From assembly GCA_900169235.1 (NCBI GenBank), contig FWCC01000459.1, forward strand, positions 1-38,456: a stretch of DNA of 38,456 nucleotides, in the 5' to 3' direction. Shown here piece by piece: positions 1-8,245 of the stretch (its first letter is position 1; each line of letters starts with the position of its first letter). This DNA comes from Zarea fungicola (Eukaryota > Ascomycota > Sordariomycetes > Hypocreales > Cordycipitaceae). The position numbers were made by a program, and so were the translations under genes. The notes beneath the pieces were generated by a model, which made no database searches, was not told where the DNA came from, and was given only the letters and a program-made list of their open reading frames with translations.

Positions 1-457
1 AGTCAACGCCTACGGCGGGGACCAATTAATTAGAACATAATTATTCAGAATTGAACAATAAAATAAATTAAAAGTAAAAGAATGAATGATGCCTAATGAA
101 AGCTAAAGGGTGGGCTGGCAAACTATTTATACTCGGGTGGTTTTAGTTACCCTGCATGGCTGTGGCACGCCGGCCCGACACACTGGTATATATGTATTGT
201 AATAAGTTATAGTTAATCTAAAATTCTACCTATAGGTAGAGGAGGAATTCCTCTTCTATATATATAAAATTAAGAATAAGAAAAGAAAATAGTAAATAAT
301 AAAGATTTCTCTTTTCTACTTAGCTGCTGTAATGGCTTTATATTGACGGCAGGCTGCTGTCGGTCAGGGCGTTTGACCGAGGGAAGCCTGCTGCGGCAGG
401 AGTCAGGCTTCATTAGAAGAGCTTCTTGACCTGACGCAGCAGTCACAACAGTTCTGT
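1..457. other. AT-rich intergenic sequence, no gene seen
   Basis: This is the region downstream of the secreted-protein gene that ends at 458. It is AT-rich, with short stretches such as tatatataaaa near 255-270. A small perfect 7-bp inverted repeat (TCGGTCA/TGACCGA, 360-366 and 374-380) could fold in RNA. A 64-codon minus-strand reading frame at 270-464 has no recognisable features and overlaps the 3' end of the real gene; I do not believe it. Confidence 0.5.
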
Positions 458-975
458 TTAACAAGGAAAGTTACACTGAACGGCTTCGGCTGAGAATCCA
501 AATTTGTTATCCTTATTAGTAAAGCAGTTCTTTTGGGTGTAGCCGTGCCCATTGTACTGGAAACTAATGCCGCTTATGGCTCCAAGACCGATCCAGCTAG
601 CACCGTAGTAGAGATGAGTGCCGTAGGCAGTGGTGAAGTCCGCAGAGAAACCAGGACTATGGGTCTTGAGGGAACCTCCAGTAAGGATGCTCTGGCAATT
701 GCCATTAACAATTGTAACGCCGGCTGAGCCTACGGTAGAGCCCTGGATACCAAGTGAACCAAGCGAAGCTGAAGTAAGCACAGCACACCAGTGTGCTCCT
801 GGATTTTTGCAGAGGGAAGATCTCTTCGCGATGGCTGAGTCCTAAATTCTGTTAGTAGATTATACCATTCCTTGATTACAGGGTAAATTACAGTGACCTT
901 GTCCGTGGAAGGCAGGGCTGATGACTCAATGCCGGCAGCAAGACTAAGAATCGTAATGGCTTTAGTGAACTTCAT
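458..975 (-). CDS. Small secreted cysteine-rich protein (155 aa, two exons)
   Basis: Exon 1 is 892-975 (ATG at 975) and exon 2 is 458-841. The 50-nt intron at 842-891 has GTAATT, a CTAAC branch point and an AG, and joins phase 0. The 155-aa product starts with a hydrophobic signal peptide (cleavage probably near residue 20). A short pro-segment ending in Lys-Arg (residues 34-35) is a likely Kex2 site. The mature part of about 120 residues is rich in Gly, Ser, Thr and Tyr and has six cysteines (39, 47, 77, 134, 151, 155), enough for three disulfides, with Cys as the last residue. It should be exported and disulfide-folded. I do not recognise the family; an effector or antimicrobial role is only inference. 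The frame is closed before the splice in either unspliced reading, which supports the intron. Confidence 0.75.
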
Positions 976-1071
976 CTTTAGACGGTGTAGTGACGGATGT
1001 GGTTGGTAATAGAATGGAATGGAAGTGCCTGTTCTTAGGGTTATCTGCAAATGAAAGGGATCTGCCTGCTA

Positions 1072-1077
1072 CTTATA
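1072..1077 (-). promoter_or_regulatory. TATA-like element upstream of the 458-975 gene
   Basis: On the minus strand this reads TATAAG, about 97 nt upstream of the ATG, a plausible core-promoter position for a fungal gene. An alternative AT-rich stretch lies near 1090-1103. Assigned by sequence and position only. Confidence 0.25.
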
Positions 1078-2108
1078 CTTCCTCGAGGTAATATATATCT
1101 ACAGACTTAATTGTCGTTTGCAAGCAGGATACTGGTGACGGGATGGGCGCAACGAACACTCTAGAGGTATTCAACTACCGCTACCGCAATGGGTGGTTAG
1201 ACCGAACTCACAGAAAAGCTTCATACTGACCAGCCTCCCTGGCTTACCAGCCTGATCCGAGCTCGGAGTGTCACGGGGAATTGCATTACCCCACACAAAG
1301 AAAAGAAACGCAGAAATAACGCGTTTTAGTTTAATAGCGCGGCGCCACTAGAGATATATTAGCTGCTTATGTACTTACACCTTTTTATTAAATCACATGC
1401 CTCAGTCAGCTATAGTTTATTCGTTAGATTGGCATTGTAATCTACGTTTTTCATGTTTCCTTTTATAAGAAGCAAGATTGCGAGATTCTTAGTAATCGCC
1501 GTAATAAAAATTGTATTGCAATTTCTAGCTACTAGTTGCAGACCACTTTGGATTTTTTAAATAAAAGGAAACATATAGATTATACTATTAAGTTGGCGAT
1601 CCCTAGTTTGTTGAGTCTAACTACAAGATGCTCTACCCTAGCAGCTGCCTTACGCCACCACCACACAGTGAGGGGAACTTATCCATAGAAAACATGGCTT
1701 GTGTAGAATTACGTGAAAATAATCCCGCGAGGGGCCAGGCACCGAGATTCTTTGCGTGCTGGTTGGTCGAAATACCATTCCCAATGTCATCCGAGAGGGC
1801 TGGAGAAGCCGCTAATGGATATCCATTCGAAAATTCTACCGTAAGAGGAACTGTATCTCCATAAAAGGATTAAAGCTGCCTGTTGCACTAACATAGAATC
1901 CTAGCACAAAGAAGACAAAAGGTAAGCCGCCATGCATGACCATCACTTGCTGCCTCTAGAATGGTCTAGCCTAGTAGCTCGGTATATATTCCGTGATTGT
2001 CTGCGGTAGCACCCACGATTAGAATGTCACTTGCGCTTATGGAGTGGATAAAAATAGTTCTCAAAGTCAGGGAGGCGTTAGTCTTTGCAACTGGACTGGA
2101 AACTGTGA

Positions 2109-2277
2109 GAACCGGGTCCGGCTATGCTAACACCAGCAGCCACAACCAATCACTTCCTCAACAGAACTGGGACAGGCTATGCTAACAAACACCAGTAGCC
2201 ACAACCAATCACTTCCTTAACAGAACCGGGACCGGCTATGCCAACGCTAGCAACCACAACCAATCCCTTCCTTGACA
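2109..2277. repeat. Three-copy imperfect minisatellite, unit 55-59 bp
   Basis: Copies start at 2109, 2164 and 2223 and run to 2277. Each begins gaacYgggNcNggctatgc and ends in a shared ccacaaccaatc block followed by ttcct. Unit lengths are 55, 59 and 55 bp; the middle copy has a 4-bp insertion. The lengths are not a constant multiple of three, so a coding repeat is unlikely. Confidence 0.85.
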
Positions 2278-2756
2278 GTAGAAAAATAAAGAAGCCGATA
2301 GCACGAACTATTTCATATTTATGCCCGCATTTAGATGCACTGCGTGGGTAACTGGCTGGCGCAGTGTGGTGATTAGTGTTCGCCGAGAGGGCCCGAAGCA
2401 TGGAACACGTGGACTGAATACCTAAATTTAATGGCTGCTTAAGGTGCGCGGCTGCCTAGTAATCACTATAGTCTTATTTTCTTTCCATCTACTAGGTGGT
2501 TAGCAAAAATGTGGTTTGTGGAGCGACTGTGATCCGCGCAATGGTTGGTGTGGTGCTCGACGTTATTCGTTCACCGTATTGAATACTGGTGTCCTTGGCA
2601 TATATGTAGGTGAGTATCTACTAAATCTGGACTTTTAAGCTAATGTAGTTAAGGAACTAGATATCCATTTGGAAAATAAATCACGACAGCTATTCACATC
2701 AACATCTTGGTCTAATAAGACTTTCTACTATTTAAGCTCTCTACTGCGTTGAAAAT

Positions 2757-3594
2757 ATGAAAGCTGTTTGGTTTCTTATAGCTAACGCTGCTGCCGCCCC
2801 TGCTGCTATTAGCCCAGTTAGCCTCCACGTGAACGTAAGTCCTCCTCTAGGCGAGATATCTACTTCATGAGAAGAGGCACATTAGAATGTCATGAAATCC
2901 CATCTAAGGGAATGAATTGTTAACTTAACTGCTCTCTCGGACTATTTCTAAGAAAACCATGGTTGGCTTAATTCTCTGGAATGTTATTGTACGTATGGTA
3001 CTAACGAATCAGGGAAAAATCACACAATTTACCTGAGCGACGAACAGACTTTCGTGAACATGGCTACCGTTCCGTACAACTCGACATCCCCTACCCAGAG
3101 GATCCTCGATGGGCTGACCTGCAACGCCCCTTATTACTACACCAAGACATGGGTTAACCAGGTTCAGCAGTTCCCTGGCTCTTGGCCACCCTTATCTGGT
3201 TGCCTCTGGACTGGTCATTCTAAGAGTGGAGGTTTGGAAGCCATTTGATGTTAATATAGCATCAGTATTAATTAATGCTGGGTTAGATTTGAGTCTTATC
3301 ACTCATATTCTTTAACGTAGTGTTGGTATTGGAGTAACCAAGTCCTGGTCAGAAACCAAAACGTACACTTGCAATGTCAAGAAACACAGCGTCGTCCAAG
3401 TCTGGGCCCGGCCTTATATTGCATGGGGCTGGTTCTGGTCTCAGCATTGTGTTCAGCGTCAGCACGGGTGCGGTGGAAACACTTGCGGTGCGGAATATGT
3501 CAGTGGAGGCGCTACTGCTCCTGCAAGAAACCCCCACACAGAGCAGTGGCTAAAGTATGGTTGCAGCACCGGTAAAGACAAGGTCAAGTGCTAA
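2757..3594 (+). CDS. Probable secreted Trp/Cys-rich protein, exon structure uncertain or frame-broken
   Basis: Exon 1 (2757-2834) encodes a signal-peptide-like start (MKAVWFLIANAAAAPAA) and stops at a good GTAAGT donor. A second coding block opens after an acceptor at 2952 or after the TACTAAC-containing acceptor at 3012, and runs to about 3231. It contains the peptides ECYC and FPGSWPPLSGCLW. The last block, about 3335-3594, has many Cys and Trp and ends in KVKC then TAA. The second junction can be kept in frame (donor 3232, acceptor 3334 or 3352), but exon 1 (phase 0) cannot be joined to exon 2, which needs one base carried over. Either a one-base indel broke the gene or an unseen mini-exon exists. 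Family not recognised. The gene faces away from the first secreted-protein gene. Confidence 0.5.
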
Positions 3595-4058
3595 AGTCCC
3601 GGATGTGTCTATGCCAGCTGGGTAGACATTTTTGGCGTACGCTGATCACTTAGGGATGAGATGGTAGGAGATGTTTCAAGACGGGAAATCGGATTGAGTT
3701 ATAGCACGTTAGCTGAGGCGCGGCCATGTAAATGCAAGGGGGTTAGTTGATCAAATGCTTGCGCCGTGGAAGCGACGGGCAGCGGTGCCTGGGTTATCCA
3801 TTCACAGCAGTCGATTCGCAACGGTGACACGACTTCCACTCCGACTGCAACGCTTCTTAGTGTATTAATTCAAAGTCTGAAAGTTGCATATGCTGTTTTC
3901 ACAAGTGCCTACTCTTAACACCCGTCGGTCCTTTACTTGGTTATGCCGTGCAGCTACGGTAGGCCATAGGTGAACCTCGCTTTATTGCGTTTTAAACACT
4001 ATGATATCTAAATACAAGCTGTGGTGCTTAAAATACGCTAAAATAGATGACTAGCTCA
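3595..4058. other. Intergenic, convergent gene ends
   Basis: The secreted-protein gene ends at 3594 (+) and the FMN dehydrogenase ends at 4059 (-), so this should hold two 3' ends. I see no reading frame, repeat or structure that I can support. Confidence 0.5.
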
Positions 4059-5721
4059 TTAAAGTTTACTTGAACTAGATGTCTGTCTCGCAGATGGCAC
4101 GGAGGCATGGAGAAGCTGATTCTCTAAGAGTGTAGTATTGACGTAGCTGATGTTCAGGTCTTTGAGATTTGTAATTCCGATAAGTCGTAATGTTGTGTCA
4201 ACCTCGTCGGCTAAAACTTCGGATTGTCAGCAGTCCTACTATACTTATCCGCTTCTAGGGGAACACCCACTGTTAATGACGTTCTTAACACCCGCAGTAC
4301 CATACGCGCCCAGTCCATACATGAAAGGTCTTCCAATTCCAACACCAGATGCGCCTAGGCACAGTGCCTTGACAATATCGGCACCTCGGCGTACCCATCC
4401 GTCCAGGTATATCTCCATACGGTCCAGGATGTCAGGGCGGTTGATGCGAATCTCCATCAGAGTCTGAATGGAACTAGGAGCATCGTCGCACTGCCGACCC
4501 CCGTGATTACTTAAATAAATCGCGGTAAAGCCTGCATCCATTGCAAGCACAGCATCCTCTACGGTCTGAATCCCTTTGAGTACGAGTGGGCCGGGGTTTG
4601 CGCCCCAAGCTTCCCGGATCCAGCTAAGGTCGTCCCATGACAAGCTTGATGAATGGTGCGCTCTCGCAAAAGGCCGGTTCGCGGTGTCTGCCTCGTCAAC
4701 ATTTCTGAACGTGACGACTGGGGCTCCTGACTTGCTCTCCATTTCGATCTTGAGTCTCTCATCTTCCTCCCGCTTGCCAATGAGTGGCGCATCCACGGTT
4801 ATGACCAGAGCCTTAAACCCAAGCTCCCCTGCCATCTTGACCATCGACTGGGTCTTCGCCTTTTCTTTCGCAGGGTATAGCTGGAAGAAAAGAGAGCCTC
4901 TGTTTTCGCCAAATCTAGACGTCTCTTCGTTGTAGCAAGCAACCAGGTCATCATGTGCCACCGATGTATAATTGCTCGCGCAGTACGGTATGCCCCCGGA
5001 TACAGCTCCCCTCACAAAGCATCGCTCGCCATCCTGATTCACGATGCTAGCCCTGGCAGTGGGTGCTATGAAAAAAGGAAGACGACTTTGCTGGCCGAGG
5101 ATAACGCAACTCATATCCATTGCTCTCACGTCACGGAGGACGCGTGGTCGGAGGGAAACCTTGCGCCAATCCTCCTAATTGTTACGAAGAGTCCCAATCG
5201 AAGCGGCTGCCGAGTGGAAGTAAGCCCATGCCCGGGGGCTTATGGTTTTCGAGGCTTCGCGTTCAATGTCATCTATGCTGACGCATAGGGAGCTGGTAGC
5301 GTTATCCAGTGCTGGAGTAGGTTCTGCACCTGTCACCAGCTTCGTAGGTGAGCTGGCCACAGCAATGTCACCAAGGCATTTGACTAAGTGCGAAAAATAA
5401 AACAGTCTGATCAAGAACAAGTCCAAATTATTGTAGCTTACCTGTTGCCCTGGGCTTCTCAATTGTGCCTTCCGCATGGGTTTCTACATATTCGGTCGTC
5501 CCGTCCTGTTTTCTAATTTAGACATGCAAAAGATATCTTGGGAAAAAATGCAACTGTGTAGGTGGACATACATTTCCAGCATACTTTAGGATTGCTTCGG
5601 CTCCTCCAGGATGGTCGCCTAGAAAATCTGTCAAGTCGTACACCTTGTTTTTCACAATGACCCAGCAGGACGCTGCATTGCTGTGCTTCTGCACTTCTTC
5701 TAGTGCATAAACTCTTGCCAT
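4059..5721 (-). pseudogene. Flavocytochrome b2-like FMN-dependent 2-hydroxyacid dehydrogenase, one in-frame stop
   Basis: The family oxidises L-lactate or related 2-hydroxyacids with FMN and passes electrons through a fused cytochrome b5 domain. Four exons (5572-5721, 5442-5505, 4271-5383, 4059-4216) with introns of 66, 58 and 54 nt join in frame to 495 codons, the usual family length. Residues 1-75 are the cytochrome b5 domain, with heme ligands His37 (HPGG) and His60. The FMN barrel follows, with the catalytic His365 in LSNHGGRQ and the C-terminal GIGRPFMYGLGAYGTAGV motif. The only break is TAG at codon 141 (plus 5175-5177), just before EDWRKV. A CAG-to-TAG change would explain it. In addition the conserved DGGVRRG reads DGWVRRG (Trp401). 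The gene is divergent from the monooxygenase at 6316. Readthrough or a sequencing error remain possible. Confidence 0.85.
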
Positions 5722-6315
5722 TAGAAAGCTGCTCTCTCTTTTGGATGCGAAAGATGATTATTACGAGGGCACAAAAATAATGAAAGTCGCCCCGTGAATG
5801 GTTTCCAGTTGCAACACAGTCATCGGGAGAGTGGGAACAATGAGCGGCCAATGGCCAATTGAGTGCTAGGCCATAGCGGCTAGATATGGCATGAGTTGCT
5901 CAAATGTTCCTCTCCAACACTTTGGAATGTCGATTAGCGCCCGAAGTCGCCTAATGACAAGGCGACACCGCTCTGTGGGGGCCACCGTGATCGGCTTACG
6001 AGACGGATTTGATGGTGGAACCTGTGGCTAGCTGAATCTTTGTCCGCTTAAGAAGATTTACCCCGAACAGTATTCCATTACCCAGGGAGCTTTAGCCTCT
6101 AGCTCACGCCTCGTTCGATTGCGGAGCAGCTACTTAGTACTATTACGAATTAGGTAGATAATGTTTGGCCGTGCAAATCCAGCCATTTCTTGGTCTGCAT
6201 CAAGTAGCCCGTGAAATCTATTGGGTCGTTGAACTAGTTAGCTAGGATCTGTCAAAGGCCCCCATTTCATATAGAACATCCCATCGCATAGGATTGATGA
6301 TGCTAACGCATCGAA
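5722..6315. promoter_or_regulatory. Shared intergenic promoter region of two divergent oxidoreductase genes
   Basis: About 590 bp separates the ATG of the FMN dehydrogenase (-) and that of the FAD monooxygenase (+), so both promoters must lie here. I see no clear TATA box or repeated operator. The arrangement suggests the two enzymes were co-regulated before decay. Confidence 0.4.
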
Positions 6316-7745
6316 ATGGCGGACCAAGAGCTGATACTATCTCGGTTGACAATGCCCTCAACTATGGTGGAGTCCAGCTTACCAAAACCCCTCGTCATCA
6401 TCGTTGGAGCAGGGCTGGGGGGACTCGCTGCCGCCATTACTATTGGACTGACTGGCCAGTTCCGTGCCCAAGTTCTCGAAGCAGCACCCAGGTTGGGAGA
6501 GATCGGGGCAGGCATCCAGCTATCGCCAAACTGCTCTCGGCTACTCATGCGATGGGGTATCTTGAAGTTCCTCGAGGATAGCGTTGTGGCTCCACGCAAC
6601 GGCCGTGTTCGAGGATGGCGAACTGGCGAACTGTTAACGGACCGGATCATGAACCCCAGCGCAGAAGGAAAAGTTTGGAGCACCCTTTTGGCATGTCCAC
6701 CGCGCAGACTTGCATGAAGCTCTACTCAAAAAGGCCCTCGAACTGGGGGCGGACCTCCGGACTGATGCGTTCGTCACGAAGGCTAGCATGACCAGTGATG
6801 GCACCAAAGAAACTGGGACTTTGGCTTCAGGGGAGACCTTGGAATGTGATTTCCTCGTTGGCGTCAAATCGAGCATCCGAGAGTCACTGTTTCCGGAATT
6901 TGCAATACCTGTGCCGACTGGCGACTTGGCATATCGCTTCACTGTACGGACGCAAGACATGTTGGAGGACGAGAACCTGCTGCCGCTGGCCACGACTCCA
7001 GACACACACAGCTGGTGGGGCCCAGAAAAGCATGTGGTTGGATACATGCTTCGTGGAGAGAAGCTCTATAATGTTGTAGCTGTATTTCCCGATGACGGGT
7101 CGCTTGGAGAAGCAACTCGCGCCAGTGGAAGCCTGGAGCAGTTGAAGGAGATCTATCAAGGGTGGTGTTCTCAGTAAGTTCCGACTTATGTAATCTCTAC
7201 CAACGTAGCTACTCCCTAACAAGTAACAGAGTACAAAGCCTTCTCAATAAGGCTCAAAACGTTGATATGGTGAAATGGGAACTCATGGATCTCCCACCCC
7301 TGGAGAAATGGCACAGTGGCCGCTGTGCCTTACTGGGTGGTATGCATTACTGAGAACCGAGCTGCAACCGGATGAGAAAACTGATAGGCCCATGATAGAT
7401 GCCTGTCACCTAATGCTTCCGTATTTGGCCCAAGGTAGTGCCCAAGCAATGGAGGACGCGGCCTTCCTGGCAGGATGCCTGCAACATTTGCCCGATCGTA
7501 TGGAGGTGGCAGCAGAGATCTACGCCAAGTACCGTAAGCCACGAGCTACCAGAATTCAGCTATTCTCACGACAGCAAAGAGCAATGAAGGACCTTCCCGA
7601 TGGAGCAGAGCAGAAAGAGAGATACTTTGCCCTGAAAAGCCCGGGCCGTCAGACAAGGTCCCATGTGCACCAATGGGAAGCTACAGAGAATCAGCCAGTG
7701 AAATATTGGCTTACGGGTCTCTATGGGTATGATGCTGAGAAGTAA
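6316..7745 (+). pseudogene. FAD-dependent aromatic monooxygenase (salicylate hydroxylase-like), frameshifted
   Basis: Members hydroxylate aromatic acids using NAD(P)H, O2 and FAD. The N-terminus carries the dinucleotide fold (VIIVGAGLGGLAAA) and continues with AGIQLSPNCSRLLMRWG. The frame then breaks between 6661 and 6676: the next block (FGAPFWHVHRADLHEAL) is in the +1 frame. Introns at 7174-7229 and 7340-7398 splice cleanly and restore the GD motif region (ALLGDACHLMLPYLAQGSA) that contacts FAD ribose. A second lesion is at about 6860, where the expected GADG(V) of the DG motif reads GV, an in-frame loss of three residues. The end at 7745 is normal. The start could be 6316 or the in-frame ATG at 6352. 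With a frameshift and a lost cofactor motif I call it a pseudogene. The likely partner is the divergent FMN dehydrogenase. Confidence 0.85.
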
Positions 7746-8245
7746 GCTGTACAGGCTCTCTTGTCAGAGGGCCTTCTAAATAAGGAATCAAAATAGGACT
7801 TGTCATGACATTACAGTTTCATGTTTGCTCCCTTGAATCTCCCAGCACTGTAGATTTACCACAGAAAGCGAGAGAGATTTCTCGCTCTTGAGCCAATTAA
7901 AAAGTGTTGTAACTGCAGTCAGCCCACTCAATCGTCTGTCGCTTTCATCATATGCTTCTCTCCGCAGATTGTCAATCCTGTGTCGTGTTGCCTGGCAAGA
8001 TTTCTCCACATTACATAATTTGAGAACTTTCAAGATCCTTGTTAGTTATAGCTGTTGTAAGATTAAGCCGCATTTCGGCAGTGACTTTACCCGCAAATGA
8101 AGAAGAAAGTGGGCCTTGTCGATGTCTGGATAGAAAAGGCAAGTCAAGACCAAGTCGCCGAGCCCTAACTACCATGTGCACTGTTCCTTGTAACTCAGTT
8201 CTTGACGGTCAAAACGGTCAACCCAGTCTATAGTAGTGATTTGCA
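7746..8245. other. Intergenic, no gene seen
   Basis: This separates the monooxygenase stop from the carboxylesterase ATG. Short overlapping frames exist on both strands at 7803-8233 but none has a domain, signal peptide or splice context. It should contain the carboxylesterase promoter. Confidence 0.5.

Larger units (their letters stand above)
976..2756. other. Long gene-poor stretch
   Basis: Beyond the promoter of the minus-strand gene and the minisatellite at 2109-2277, I see no convincing gene in about 1.8 kb. A 78-codon ATG frame at 1628-1864 (+) has no signal peptide, domain or intron signals and I leave it uncalled. Base composition varies, with AT-rich blocks around 1340-1600. Confidence 0.45.

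Noticed and set aside
1628..1864. 78-codon plus-strand ORF
   Set aside because: ATG start, but no signal peptide, domain, repeat or intron support; composition is not gene-like.
3349..3537. Minus-strand frame over the last exon of the second secreted-protein gene
   Set aside because: Antisense to a Cys/Trp-rich coding block with better support.
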